From: Methanosarcina sp. KYL-1 | GTDB lineage: Archaea > Halobacteriota > Methanosarcinia > Methanosarcinales > Methanosarcinaceae | Length of the DNA: 64,000 bases | Assembly: GCF_024372725.1 (NCBI RefSeq) | Contig: NZ_VOUA01000008.1 | Span: forward strand, 58,067-122,066 | Direction of reading: 5' to 3' | Shown here: positions 26,315 through 35,413 of the stretch, one piece after another | Layout of the letters: the number at the start of each line of letters is the position of its first letter | Position numbering within the stretch: the first letter of the stretch is position 1 | Made by a program: the position numbers and the translations under genes | The notes under the pieces: model-generated | Database searches by the model: none | Seen by the model: the letters and a program-made list of their open reading frames with translations, nothing else | Told to the model about the DNA's origin: nothing

Positions 26315-26698
26315 TCGCCTGCACAAATAAATCTTTCAATATCTCAATATCATTAGGAGTTTCTTAAAATACCCAAGCTTCGACAATACTTAGTCTAATA
26401 TGATATTCTAAAACTAATTTCGAATATATATTTGTATAACTTGTGTAATTAAGTTTAAGTATTTCCTTTACTATATGGAAATTACACTAATGTAATATTG
26501 GTTTCGGAGCAGGGATTAAGCCGGAGAATAGGGGCAGGCTCCTTTCTGAAATATGGAAATGAGCCGGAAGTGAATATTGGCCGACCAAAAATAAGGCTGA
26601 ATACTTTCACCCCACTCCTCAGCTTTATATCTTCTGCCGTAGTACCTTAGAATGCCTCTCTATAAGACTAAAACAACCAAGAGGTTTGAGGTAGGAAT
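26315..26698. other. Intergenic region with RPA promoter
   Basis: 384 bp of AT-rich sequence after the antiporter gene. No gene is seen. The promoter is listed separately. Confidence 0.4.
26623..26630 (+). promoter_or_regulatory. TATA box of the RPA operon
   Basis: CTTTATAT, with transcription expected near 26655 and the ATG at 26699 preceded by GAGGTAGGAAT. Confidence 0.45.
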
Positions 26699-27955
26699 AT
26701 GAAACAAACTGCAGAATCCATTAAAGACCGGTTTTTAAAGCTTGGCATCGATGTGCCTGAAGAGGACATCGAAAGCAGACTCGACGAACTGATTACAAAA
26801 TTCAAAGTGCCTTCCAACGAAGCCCAGAGAAGCGTAACTAACTACTTTTTGAAGAAATATTCAATTCCCAAAAATGAATTTTACGCACGGCAGGCCGAGC
26901 CTCAGCTCACCAAGATTACGGACATTCTGGAAAACGGGCAGTGGGCAAATATGAAGGTAAAGGTCATCCAGCTCTGGGAGAACACTCATGAGTCTATTTC
27001 CCAGGTAGGGCTGCTTGGGGATGAGACCGGAATTATCAAGTTCACTAAATGGCAGAACACCGAACTCCCGGACCTTGAACAGGGGGAGAGCTACCTTCTC
27101 AGGAACATAGTTATAGACGAATACAACGGCAAGTTCCAGGTCAAGCTCAACAGGACGAGTTCCGTGGAAAAACTTGCCGAAGCAGTGGATGTCGCAGGGG
27201 GAGATTTCACACCGGCTGCAAGGGAGTCCGAACTCATGAACATTGCCGACCTTAAGGAAGATAACCAGTGGGCCACAATCCGGGGTAAGATTGTACAGCT
27301 ATGGGAAAATTCCCACGAGGCAATCGAGCAGGCCGGGCTTATCGGGGACGAGACAGGGGTCATTAAATTCACGAACTGGGCAAGTTCCGAACTTCCTGAT
27401 ATGGAAGAAGGCAAGAGTTACCTCCTGAAAAACATCGTGGTAAACGAATGGAACGGCAGGTTCCAGGTCAAGCTCAACAGGGCAAGTTCCATAGAAGAGC
27501 TCGACGAAGACATCGAAGTCGGGACATCCACGTTCACATATTTCGGAGCGTTGGTGGACATCCAGACCGGTTCAGGCCTTATCAAACGCTGCCCGGAGTG
27601 CAAGCGGGCCCTTGTGAAAGGTGCCTGTGCCGAACACGGGAAGGTAAAGGGCGAATACGACCTCAGGATAAAAGCAGTCATGGACTCCGGGACCAGCACC
27701 CAGGACGCTCTGATTAACAGGGAACTTACCGAAGAGCTTGCGGGCATTTCCCTGGACAGTGCCATAGCAATGGCCGCAGATGCCCTGGATCCCGGGGTTG
27801 TGCTGGACAGGTTGAAGCACGAACTTGTCGGCAGGTACTACACCGTCACCGGGCACAAACTCGACCGCTACATCCTTGTGGAGTCGATTGCTCCGAGGGT
27901 TTCCCTGGACGGGGAACTGCTTGAGGAAATGCTTGTTGACCTGGGGGTGGAGTAA
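26699..27955 (+). CDS. Replication protein A with two OB folds and zinc finger
   Basis: A 418-residue single-stranded DNA-binding protein. Two near-identical OB domains occupy about 71-160 and 180-270. The first has ENGQWANMKVKVIQLWENTH and SYLLRNIVIDEYNGKFQVKL. The second has EDNQWATIRGKIVQLWENSH and SYLLKNIVVNEWNGRFQVKL. A zinc finger CPEC-(8)-CAEH (Cys298, Cys301, Cys310, His313) follows, then a C-terminal dimer or partner domain. This architecture matches the two-OB RPA subunits described in Methanosarcina. It coats DNA in replication and repair. The accessory gene starts one base after the stop codon, indicating cotranslation. Confidence 0.9.
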   Translation: MKQTAESIKDRFLKLGIDVPEEDIESRLDELITKFKVPSNEAQRSVTNYFLKKYSIPKNEFYARQAEPQLTKITDILENGQWANMKVKVIQLWENTHESISQVGLLGDETGIIKFTKWQNTELPDLEQGESYLLRNIVIDEYNGKFQVKLNRTSSVEKLAEAVDVAGGDFTPAARESELMNIADLKEDNQWATIRGKIVQLWENSHEAIEQAGLIGDETGVIKFTNWASSELPDMEEGKSYLLKNIVVNEWNGRFQVKLNRASSIEELDEDIEVGTSTFTYFGALVDIQTGSGLIKRCPECKRALVKGACAEHGKVKGEYDLRIKAVMDSGTSTQDALINRELTEELAGISLDSAIAMAADALDPGVVLDRLKHELVGRYYTVTGHKLDRYILVESIAPRVSLDGELLEEMLVDLGVE

Positions 27956-27956
27956 A

Positions 27957-28526
27957 ATGGCAGGCTTTTTCAGGGAAGTGGCCCGCAGGGTCTTTGCCCA
28001 GGAACTGAAGGACTCGAACCTTACATCAAGGGACGAAAGCGACCAGTACGCTCCGCAGTACCTCCTGACCCCAACCGGGGCAAAAGTGAACCGCATTTTC
28101 CTTGTCGGTACCCTTATCGAAAAGGAGGACATAGGCACGGATTCCGAATACTGGAGAGGGAGGGTCTCCGACCCGACGGGTTCTTTCCTGGTCTACGCAG
28201 GCCAGTACCAGCCCGAAGCTGCTCAGTTCCTTGCTGAGTGCGAACTCCCTGCTTTTGTGGCTGTTGTGGGCAAGACCAGCACCTACACCACGGATGACGG
28301 AAACGTCCTGACTTCAATCCGCCCCGAGTCCATTCAGCCGGTGGACGAACTGACCAGGGACCTCTGGGTGCTTGACACTGCAAAACAGACCCTTGAAAGG
28401 ATAAATGCGTTTGAGAAGCAGGAAGAACCAAACGCAAAACTTGCAAAGGAGCACTACACCACGGATTCGGCTTTCTACCGCTCAATGGTTCAGAAAGCTC
28501 TTGAGTCCCTCAGGGAAAATGTATAA
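27957..28526 (+). CDS. RPA-associated OB-fold protein
   Basis: A 189-residue protein directly behind RPA (one base gap). It begins MAGFFREVARRVFAQELKDS, then a single OB-fold-like domain (NRIFLVGTLIEKEDIG, YWRGRVSDPTGSFLVYAGQY, PAFVAVVGKTSTYTTDDG) and a helical tail with AKLAKEHYTTDSAFYRSMV. It belongs to the archaeal replication factor A accessory group (COG3390 type), paired with RPA in many euryarchaea and probably forming a complex on single-stranded DNA. The start at 27957 is chosen by position after the RPA stop. A hairpin terminator follows. Confidence 0.87.
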   Translation: MAGFFREVARRVFAQELKDSNLTSRDESDQYAPQYLLTPTGAKVNRIFLVGTLIEKEDIGTDSEYWRGRVSDPTGSFLVYAGQYQPEAAQFLAECELPAFVAVVGKTSTYTTDDGNVLTSIRPESIQPVDELTRDLWVLDTAKQTLERINAFEKQEEPNAKLAKEHYTTDSAFYRSMVQKALESLRENV

Positions 28527-28540
28527 GTTCGAGGTTTTTA

Positions 28541-28577
28541 GGGCTAAAAAAGCCCTTTTTCCTCTTTTTGACTCTCG
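28541..28577 (+). terminator. Terminator of the RPA operon
   Basis: GGGCT-AAAAA-AGCCC hairpin followed by TTTTTCCTCTTTTT, 15 bp after the stop. Confidence 0.65.
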
Positions 28578-29186
28578 AAGGTTGAAGCTAATTTACTCAC
28601 TTATTTTTTTATGAATGGGGCAAGCAATATTTAAAAAGTAAACCTTGCCGAAAATCCGTGAAACGGTGCAAATACAAAAGAAACAAATGCTACCTGCAAA
28701 ATGCTCGTTTTCAGGTCTCTTTTTAATTTATTTTTGGAAAGGCGTCACCAGGCAAGCTGGCGGGGGACACTTTATACTATTTAGACTGAAAAAAAGGTTT
28801 TCGGGGTCAGAGGGGGTATTTCTCTATAGTATTCAGTTTCTCTTAGAGGCTGTCTTAATTTTTTTACAAGAAATATAGGGTAGGACGTTGTTATTTTATT
28901 TCCTGGTTGGCAGGCCACTACAACCGATTCCGTGCAGGAAAAAGTGATGAGGTGTCATTTTCGGAGATCCTGTAATAATATCAACTGTTTAATAAGGAAC
29001 TACCGTCCCGTTCATGGGCCGTTAAAATCCAAAATCTTGATAAGTAAACGAAACATGTTAGAAAAAGAATAATGGATGAATTCCTGTTAAGGATGGATGC
29101 CTGTTAATGAGTTTTATATCGTATAAAACAAATAATTGTATGTATTAAACGAGTTAAGCTCTGTATAAATTAAATATACACGTGAG
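28578..29186. other. Intergenic region with palindrome and possible decayed coding DNA
   Basis: About 600 bp with no intact gene. CCAG-GCAAG-CTGG (about 28748-28760) sits in the GC-rich block at 28739-28770. Around 28897-28975 a short frame reads WLAGHYNRFRAGKSDE and then a stop, which looks like degraded coding sequence of unknown origin. AT-rich DNA with TATA-like boxes precedes the next gene. Confidence 0.4.
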
Positions 29187-29417
29187 ATGATTCCTGTGAA
29201 AACCTATCTTCTGGTCTGGTTCAACAGTGAAGGAGTGCGCCCTTCGGAGATCAACCGGAGGCTGATGTCCCTGGGTTTCGAACCCATGCAGGGAAGCTAT
29301 GACTTCGTATATAACTGGAACGGCAGCGTTGGCGTCGAGAAGATTCTCGAATTCGGGGATAAGGTTTACCTCAGCCTTCAGGGCACCGGTGTACTGTTCA
29401 AGCTTGAGACCATGTGA
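29187..29417 (+). CDS. Small conserved-type protein, ferredoxin-like fold suspected
   Basis: A 76-residue protein beginning MIPVKTYLLVWFNSEGVRPS, then LGFEPMQGSYDFVYNWNG and ILEFGDKVYLSLQGTGVLF. The pattern strand-helix-strand-strand-helix-strand fits a small alpha/beta sandwich, and the opening is reminiscent of Cas2/VapD-size proteins, but no catalytic Asp in the Cas2 position is evident and no CRISPR is nearby. It is probably real, given strong codon bias and conservation-like composition. Function unknown. Confidence 0.65.
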   Translation: MIPVKTYLLVWFNSEGVRPSEINRRLMSLGFEPMQGSYDFVYNWNGSVGVEKILEFGDKVYLSLQGTGVLFKLETM

Positions 29418-29600
29418 TCCTTTACTTGAGATAACGTTTCCCGGAAAGGTTCATAAAACAAATATATATTCCAAAAACCGGGAAGCGGCCTCTGGAAAAA
29501 GTGGTGTTCGCTAAAAATAAGTTTATTGGGGCATAGTTCAGGCTATCAGCAATTCATTAACGAGACACACTGCAAGTTTCTTTAATGATGCGTTGCAGGT

Positions 29601-30170
29601 TCAGGAATTTTGTTCTTCTTCCTTTATTTTTCCCTTTTCTTTCTCACGTTCTTTAAGGGCATCCCGGAACTGCATGTACCCGCAAAGATCTCCTTCCAGC
29701 GTGAGTATCCTGCCGGTTACTACCCCTTTTTCTATAATAAGCTCTACAACACTCGGATTCGACATCCTGGGTTTCGTCGGGGAGCCCGGGCAGATCAGCA
29801 TAACATCCTTTTTTTCTATAAGGGGGCGGTGGAGATGCCCGAAAATCAGGACATCGACTTCCATTTCCTTTGCAAGGTAACCCTGGGCCGTTGTGTCCAT
29901 AATTGAAAGTCCGCCTTCGTGGATAACTCCTATTTTTACTCCCTCTACTTCGAATTTCAGCCTTTCCGGAAGGCGCTGCCTGATTTCGAAAGCATCTGCG
30001 TTCCCGTATACGGCTTTCAATTTGCCTGTAGCCTTGAAGGCCTCATAAGCCTCTACCGTGCTGAAGTCACCTGCGTGGATGATCAGGTCACAGGCTTCAA
30101 GGATCGTTTGAAGCTGGGGAGGGATTTTGCCTGTCTTCAGGTGAGTGTCGGAAAGTGCTATAAGCTTCAT
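29601..30170 (-). CDS. YfcE/MJ0936-type metallophosphoesterase
   Basis: A 189-residue binuclear-metal phosphodiesterase. Motifs: SDTH (Asp8, His10), HAGDFST (Asp35), YGNAD (Asn57), VIHEGG and FGHLHRPLI. These give the full metal set of the MJ0936 group of archaeal phosphodiesterases that cleave small diesters such as cyclic nucleotides. The last 20 residues are a charged Glu/Lys tail (KEREKEKGKIKEEEQNS), which is unusual for the family. ATG follows AGGATTTACC. Monocistronic. Confidence 0.88.
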   Translation of the reverse strand: MKLIALSDTHLKTGKIPPQLQTILEACDLIIHAGDFSTVEAYEAFKATGKLKAVYGNADAFEIRQRLPERLKFEVEGVKIGVIHEGGLSIMDTTAQGYLAKEMEVDVLIFGHLHRPLIEKKDVMLICPGSPTKPRMSNPSVVELIIEKGVVTGRILTLEGDLCGYMQFRDALKEREKEKGKIKEEEQNS

Positions 30171-30240
30171 GGTAAATCCTCATAATTCTGCGATACCATA
30201 TGCGTTTTCAGGATAAAAATATGGACGTAAATTTAAAAAC

Positions 30241-30279
30241 CTGGCTGTAAGTTGAAGATCTGGCTGTAAGTTGAAGATC
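30241..30279. repeat. 19-bp direct repeat, two units
   Basis: CTGGCTGTAAGTTGAAGAT occurs twice back to back between the phosphodiesterase promoter and the regulator gene end. Confidence 0.85.
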
Positions 30280-30370
30280 TGAACGCAAAATAGGTGAAAA
30301 TAAAGAAAAGTTAAGGTCCCGAACCGGTGGGTTCAGAACCAGTGTGCGAGGAATTTAAACTCAGGTGGAC

Positions 30371-31159
30371 TCATTCAAGGGTAAGGTCCACGAGTTCGTA
30401 TTCCAGGTTCTCGGTTTCTAACCGGTTGAGAAGTGCAGACACCTGCTCGTCCACGGAAACGACGAGGGACGAAAGCCCGTGGTATGCCGCCTCAATTACG
30501 GATTCGTTTGTCCCGAACATGACGTTTGGGGTTATACCTATCTTGCGGAGGGCAATAAGCGCCTCAACACCGATTGCTGCGATATAGGGTTTTGAGCTTG
30601 CGAGTGACTTCAGGCGCTCAAGGTCCACTTTTCTTGACCCTCCCCGTTCAATCCGGGGGACTTTGCAGACTGCTATGGTTGCATTTTCAAGGTCAATAAG
30701 GCCCCTGAGGCTGGTTACTCCTACGTCGTCTCCTAAGCCCGCATCGGATATTACGGTGCCTGAGGCCCCGGTCTTTTCAGTGCTGCTTACATAAAGGAGT
30801 CCGCTTTCCATTTTCAGGTAGACCTGCTGCCCTTCCTTGAGTTCCTCTCGTGCAATGGCAGTCCAGGTTGAGACATGGCTGATTATGTCCTCCATGACAA
30901 AGCGGGCATACCGCTTCAGTTCTCCGGCGTTTTCAAGGACCCATTCAACACCTTCTTTTGTTATCCTGTACCGGACCCGGCCCTCGGTGACAATCAGTCC
31001 GTCAGCCACAAGTTCTTTTATGTATTCGGAAACCGCCTGGGGGGTTATGCCTATCTTGGCGGCAATTTCCTTTTGCCTCACGTTTGGCTGGTGGGCTGCG
31101 ACCTCGATCAGGACCTGAAACTTCGTAACTCCACTCTTTGTCTGGAGGATTTTAATCAT
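30371..31159 (-). CDS. HTH transcriptional regulator with C-terminal sensor-like domain
   Basis: A 262-residue regulator. Residues 5-75 form a winged helix: VRQKEIAAKIGITPQAVSEYI is the recognition region, then GLIVTEGRVRYRITKEGVEW is the wing. The rest, after a helical linker, is an alpha/beta domain (LYVSSTEKTGASGTVISDAG, TIAVCKVPRIERGGSRKVD, PYIAAIGVEALIALRKIG) of the COG1497 type, probably binding a ligand or effector. The ATG at 31159 shares its A with the stop of the upstream ArsR-like gene, so the two regulators are coupled. The target is unknown. Confidence 0.8.
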   Translation of the reverse strand: MIKILQTKSGVTKFQVLIEVAAHQPNVRQKEIAAKIGITPQAVSEYIKELVADGLIVTEGRVRYRITKEGVEWVLENAGELKRYARFVMEDIISHVSTWTAIAREELKEGQQVYLKMESGLLYVSSTEKTGASGTVISDAGLGDDVGVTSLRGLIDLENATIAVCKVPRIERGGSRKVDLERLKSLASSKPYIAAIGVEALIALRKIGITPNVMFGTNESVIEAAYHGLSSLVVSVDEQVSALLNRLETENLEYELVDLTLE

Positions 31160-31680
31160 CACTCGTAATTCTCCTCAACATCTTCGATTAATTTTAATCT
31201 CTGGCCCATTACAGAAAGCCTTTCGGACCTGCGTGCAACAGCGCAGATGTAGAATGGGTTCTTGTTAAGGGTCCTGGTCAGGTTGCTCATGGAGGTGTTG
31301 CCTTCTTCTACCAGCCTTTCCAGTTCCTCAATGGCGTCTTTGACCTCTTCGTATGGCTTGAAGGTCAGCATTATGACGTCGCTAAGGTCTTCAAAGGAAC
31401 ACTGGAAGTTAACCTGCACCTTGGAATAAGATGTATGGTACTCCTTTGAGGGTTTCTGCCCTGCCTCGGGAACTCTCCACTGGCTTTCAAGAAGCCCCGC
31501 TTTTTTCAGGATGTGGAGGCTTTTTGATGAATCCGTACCCATGAACTCATCAATTTCTACTCTTGTCATCCATTTGTTTGCAAGCGCATCAAAAATCTTT
31601 TTATGAGTCCTGGACCCAAAAGTTCTGAGTAATGGTACTAAATAGGAAGGATCGTTAATTATTCGAGTTCGTTTACCCAT
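31159..31680 (-). CDS. ArsR-like winged-helix regulator
   Basis: A 173-residue DNA-binding protein. The N-terminal half is a winged helix (LVPLLRTFGSRTHKKIFDAL, MTRVEIDEFMGTDSSKSLHI, LKKAGLLESQWR). The C-terminal half is helical with LSDVIMLTFKPYEEVKDAIE and a heptad-like EELERLVEEGNTSMSNL that could dimerise. No metal-binding cysteine motif is present. The gene precedes and overlaps the second regulator, and GAGAAGGAGAGG provides a strong ribosome site. Function unknown. Confidence 0.78.
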   Translation of the reverse strand: MGKRTRIINDPSYLVPLLRTFGSRTHKKIFDALANKWMTRVEIDEFMGTDSSKSLHILKKAGLLESQWRVPEAGQKPSKEYHTSYSKVQVNFQCSFEDLSDVIMLTFKPYEEVKDAIEELERLVEEGNTSMSNLTRTLNKNPFYICAVARRSERLSVMGQRLKLIEDVEENYE

Positions 31681-31745
31681 TTATTTCCTCTCCTTCTCGC
31701 CTAACACTATAAGCTTTCAGATATAATAAATATTTGTGAGCGTAA

Positions 31746-32783
31746 TTATTCTTCATAAGCGATATCAAGCCCTTCCGGCCCTTCCCAGTCAAAAACCGGG
31801 GCACTGCGCTTCGTTTCGCGGCATTTCTCATGCAGGGCATGGGCGACGATCGGAAGGGCAATGGTAGCGTCCACAAAGACCTGGACTTTTTTTGCCTGGG
31901 CTGCGATCTTTCCCCAGGAGACTGCCTCATCAAAAGTACAGCCTGAAAGTCCTCCCCAGTGCGGGGCGTCGGAAGTATACTGGATAGCATAGTCATGACC
32001 TCCTATATCCATTCCGAGGATGGAGGCTATCACTTCGGTCTGCTGGATGAAGTTCTTCGGGACTCCTCCCCCTACGTAGACGACGCCGGTCCTTCCGGAT
32101 TTTTCCACAATCTGTGTGATCTCGTCAACGTCTTTTATCTGGTCAATTTCAAGCTTTAACCCTCTTCTTCTTGCAATGGTAAGCCCGATTCCTATGGAAC
32201 TGTCCGAAAGGGCGGGGATAAAGATCGGGACATTGTGCCTGTAAGCGCTTACAACTATCGAATCTTCCGGAGCCCCTCTCTTTACGAGTTCTTTTCCCAG
32301 GAGGTGCATAAACTCCCTTGAAGAGCAGGAAATCTCTCCGATTTCCTCTGCAAAGTCTGCGATCAGGTTATCTGCAACCCTGAACTCATCTTCCACTGCA
32401 AAGACGTCGTAAATCCTGTCTACCCCGTGCTCGAAGAGTTTTTCATCATTAGCCAGGTGGGATCCGACGTAGTGTTTCCTGCCCAGGGCTTCGTGGCAGT
32501 CATGGAACATGTTTGCTCCGGTGCTTACCAGGCAGTCGATCATTCTTTCCCGGATCATGTAGGAAATAACCCGGCGCATGCCGGCTGGGACCATGGCTCC
32601 GGATAAGCCCATGAGCACTGTCATGTTCTTTTCTTTCACCATGTTATGCCAGGCCTGGACAGATTCGGCCAGCTTCCTGCCCTGAAAACCGGTCTTGAGC
32701 ATTCCGTCAAGTATTTCACTTAAAGACCTGTCCTTCACATCGATGGGAACGGTTGGGTTATCTGTGAATACATTGTGCTGCAT
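31746..32783 (-). CDS. dys: Deoxyhypusine synthase
   Basis: A 345-residue enzyme (ATG at 32783 with GGAG upstream, a GTG four codons earlier is possible) that transfers the aminobutyl group of spermidine to a lysine of aIF5A. Family motifs: MGLSGAMVPAGMRRVISYMI, STGANMFHDCHEALG, GVVYVGGGVPKNFIQQ and DEAVSWGKIAAQAKK, the last containing the catalytic Lys, with FVDATIALPIVAHAL after it. Arginine decarboxylase, which starts polyamine synthesis, is the next gene upstream, a sensible functional neighbourhood. Confidence 0.9.
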   Translation of the reverse strand: MQHNVFTDNPTVPIDVKDRSLSEILDGMLKTGFQGRKLAESVQAWHNMVKEKNMTVLMGLSGAMVPAGMRRVISYMIRERMIDCLVSTGANMFHDCHEALGRKHYVGSHLANDEKLFEHGVDRIYDVFAVEDEFRVADNLIADFAEEIGEISCSSREFMHLLGKELVKRGAPEDSIVVSAYRHNVPIFIPALSDSSIGIGLTIARRRGLKLEIDQIKDVDEITQIVEKSGRTGVVYVGGGVPKNFIQQTEVIASILGMDIGGHDYAIQYTSDAPHWGGLSGCTFDEAVSWGKIAAQAKKVQVFVDATIALPIVAHALHEKCRETKRSAPVFDWEGPEGLDIAYEE

Positions 32784-33528
32784 GCAATTCTCCACTGGTA
32801 TACTGATAGATAAGTAGGTACGGATGGATTAGTGAATGATTGATAAAGTGGATAATGATAGGTAGCTGGTGAGGCAGGTAAGTGAGTGATCGATTAAGTG
32901 AATGATTGATAAAGTGGATAATGATAGTAGCTGGTGAGGCAGGTAAGTGAGTGATCGATTAAGTGAATGATTGATAAAGTGGATAATGATAGTAGCTGGT
33001 GAGGCAAGTAAGTGAATGAATGATTAAGTGAATGAATGATTAAGTGAATGAATGATTAAGTGAGTGATCGATTAAGTGAATGATTGATAAAGTGGATAAT
33101 GATAGGTAGCTGGTAATGAAGGTAAGTGAGTGATTTATTAAGCGAATGGTGATTTATGAAGTGGATAATGATAGGTAGCTGGTGATGCAAGTCAGTGAAT
33201 GAATGATTAAGCGAATGAGTGATGATTGGTAAGTGAGTGATGACAGATAACTTGTGATGATGGGTAAGTGAGTGGCGATAGATAACTTGTGATGATGGGT
33301 AAATGAGTGGCGATAGATAACCGGTGATGAATATACGGTAAAAGACACCCTAACGCCGGAATAATATATATTTTTTATTGGATATTAATTTATGCAGATT
33401 CTCTTCCCCGCAGAAGCTTCAAAGGCATGAAATTCTCCTGTTAAGGGGGGCTACATCCCGAAAACTGGGCCCTGCCGGATAGCCGCCTTCAGGAAAAGGC
33501 CGATAGTATCCATCCGGATAATGGCTTA
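32784..33528. other. Repeat-filled spacer between pdaD and dys
   Basis: 745 bp without a gene. The part from about 32800 to 33330 is built of nested tandem repeats (listed separately). The remainder up to 33528 is ordinary AT-rich sequence with a short GC-rich block. Confidence 0.6.
32806..33330. repeat. 65-bp tandem repeat with nested 12-16-bp subrepeats
   Basis: A 65-bp unit (GAGGCAGGTAAGTGAGTGAT.., ending ..GATAGTAGCTGGT) begins at 32871, 32936 and 33001, and less perfect copies occur before and after. Inside and to the right the subrepeat (GAATGAATGATTAAGT) is iterated at about 33014-33062, then GTGAGTG(A)TG.GATAACTTGTGATGATGGGTAA variants at 33228-33320. One strand is nearly free of C, so purine/T bias is strong. 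The array occupies the whole 5' leader region of dys. Confidence 0.92.
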
Positions 33529-34026
33529 TCATATAATAAAAACTGCCGCAGAGATTACAGTCATCCAGTCCCCGTTCTCTCCGGTAACAGATGACCTGGG
33601 GATACTGAAGGTTCTGCTTGGGGGCTCATTTGTCCAGGTGCTGTACATGCTTCTGGCAAGTTTCTCGGCGTGTTTTCCTACGTCTTCGGCAGTTTCTCCG
33701 TAAGCGTGGTACTCGGAAATGTAACCGTGCTTATTTATTTCCCGGGGAAAAGCGCATCCTACTGAAGTGCTCAGCATTCTTCTCGGTTCATTGGAAGAGG
33801 TTCTGGACATCACGCAAAAGACTATTTCTCCCGGACTCAGTTCTTTCAGGCCTTCTTCCGGATCCACAATCTCGCACCCTGGGGGCAGGATGGAGCTCAC
33901 GGTAACAAGGTTGAACTTCTCAATACCTGCATCACGGAGTGCAACTTCAAATGATTCTAAATGTTCGGGGTGTGTACCGACCCCACTGGTAAAAAATACT
34001 TTTTTAGGGATTAACTTTGTGATCAT
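33529..34026 (-). CDS. pdaD: Pyruvoyl-dependent arginine decarboxylase
   Basis: A 165-residue proenzyme converting arginine to agmatine for polyamine synthesis. It opens KKVFFTSGVGTHPEHLESFE and has NLVTVSSILPPGCEIVDPEE, where self-cleavage at Ser-Ser creates the pyruvoyl group and the alpha and beta chains. VFCVMSRTSSNEPRRMLSTS and GYISEYHAYGET follow. Length is normal for the archaeal family. It is on the same strand as dys but separated by the repeat spacer, so co-regulation rather than one transcript is likely. Confidence 0.94.
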   Translation of the reverse strand: MITKLIPKKVFFTSGVGTHPEHLESFEVALRDAGIEKFNLVTVSSILPPGCEIVDPEEGLKELSPGEIVFCVMSRTSSNEPRRMLSTSVGCAFPREINKHGYISEYHAYGETAEDVGKHAEKLARSMYSTWTNEPPSRTFSIPRSSVTGENGDWMTVISAAVFII

Positions 34027-34640
34027 CTTTACATCCTTGAAAAATAGTCAATTTAAGCTTTAAGCAGATAGCAATTATCATTTTTAAGCGTTGCCCTTCG
34101 TCCGGGGCGAAAAAGGAAAATTCATTTATTATTTACCGATTTAAAATGGATATGGATGGTTTATATTTTCTCATCCCGGCTTTAAATTGAGTTTTTTCTT
34201 GAAAAAAGTTTTTCGGAGGATTTTCCGGGTCCGATCCATTCCAACATTTTATTTAATTTTATTTTGCAATTAAATTCCTGATGTTTTAATTATCCCTGCT
34301 TTTTGAACCGGCAATTTAATTGCACCAGCCTGTTTTAGCCAGTTTGTTTCAGGTGGTTTGTTTCAGCCAGTTTGTTTCACGGTCGGATTTCCCGTTTTTT
34401 TTCATCGGCTTCAGGCTCTCTCATAAGCTTTATATCATGTAGGATAATTAAATCGTGTGCATACTCCCTGCAATTTTCTTACTCGCTTTAAGCCCGGAAT
34501 AAATCCTGTTTTTCCGGGAAGCTTCCAAAAAGAAGTGAGATGGACTCGGAAGCATTTTGCCTTTTGCGGAGGAGTGCAATTTCCCGGACTGAAAGGCCGG
34601 AAAGCTTAATTATCAATAATTGACCCTGGTATCGGTGCAA
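34027..34640. other. Intergenic region between divergent genes
   Basis: 614 bp. A short imperfect repeat GTTTGTTTCAG(G/C) occurs three times at about 34343-34380. A TATA-like GCTTTATATC at about 34428-34437 could serve the rightward gene with a leader near 180 nt. No gene is seen. Confidence 0.45.
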
Positions 34641-35267
34641 ATGGCAGAGAAGCTCCACCTTAAAATCCTGGAATTACTGGCAGAAAAGCAGCTTTCAATC
34701 AGCGGTGTCTCCCGGGAACTCAAAACCGGAGGCATAGACGAGCACCGCCTTATCCTTACCGGCTACCTCCGGGCCCTCAGGGACCTGGATATGCTGGAGG
34801 AGCTTGAGGTCCCCCCCTCCAAAATCTACGCCTTGCCTGAAAAAAGCGGAGAATCCCGGGTTGAGAGCCCCCCAGGCCCCGAAAGCATTTACTCCCTTAT
34901 CCGGGGCCAGCTCATGAAAATCGACCTTGACCTCCGGATTCCCGTAGGCGTGTACGTGATTTCCAGGCTGTTTGAAAGGCCGTGTTTCCGCATTGAACTG
35001 AAACTTGTCGGGATTACCCAGAAGCACCTCGAACAGTACCTGGAAAAACCCGGGGCAATAACCGAAGCTTCCGACACCCACCTGAAAAAATACCGCTCCG
35101 ACATAACGAGAATCGAGGTCCCCTCCGACGACCCTGCCTACGAAATCCGGGACAGCAGGAAAGAAGTCGCGCTCTTTGCAAATGAAGTACTTGCCGGGAT
35201 CTTAAAACAGAGGATAGACTTAGAAGGCCTTGTCCCCAGGAGCAAGCAAACTACCCTCCTTCCCTGA
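34641..35267 (+). CDS. Hypothetical protein with HTH-like N-terminus
   Basis: A 208-residue protein. Residues 1-60 look like a winged helix (LHLKILELLAEKQLSISGVS, ELKTGG.DEHRLILTGYLRA, LRDLDMLEELEVPPSKIYAL). The rest is a mixed domain with IPVGVYVISRLFERPCFRIE and a charged C-terminus without cysteines beyond one. It is probably a DNA-binding regulator, but the family is not recognised. The ATG at 34641 is chosen since the upstream TTG has no ribosome site. Its neighbour, the nitrilase-family gene, starts 146 bp downstream. Confidence 0.6.
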   Translation: MAEKLHLKILELLAEKQLSISGVSRELKTGGIDEHRLILTGYLRALRDLDMLEELEVPPSKIYALPEKSGESRVESPPGPESIYSLIRGQLMKIDLDLRIPVGVYVISRLFERPCFRIELKLVGITQKHLEQYLEKPGAITEASDTHLKKYRSDITRIEVPSDDPAYEIRDSRKEVALFANEVLAGILKQRIDLEGLVPRSKQTTLLP

Positions 35268-35413
35268 AAAATACGTGTTGCCTGGAAAATTCCTGTTGCC
35301 TGAAAACCTTTTATTCTCAAAGCCTGAAATACTTTTTAATTAATTTAATCGCAAATTTCTCAAAATAGTAAATACTTTTTAATTAAAGTTTAATCATTCC
35401 CCGGGGTTCTTAC

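Noticed and set aside
28897..28975. Frame reading WLAGHYNRFRAGKSDEVSFS then stop
   Set aside because: It looks like decayed coding DNA, and GAGGCTGTCTTAA at 28847 resembles some IS ends, but I cannot link it to any family with confidence.
29187..29417. Similarity of the 76-residue protein to Cas2
   Set aside because: Only the general size and opening strand agree. There is no CRISPR array or cas1, and the catalytic Asp is not evident.
32806..33330. Repeat region considered as a CRISPR array
   Set aside because: Repeats are contiguous without unique spacers of constant length, so it is a minisatellite.
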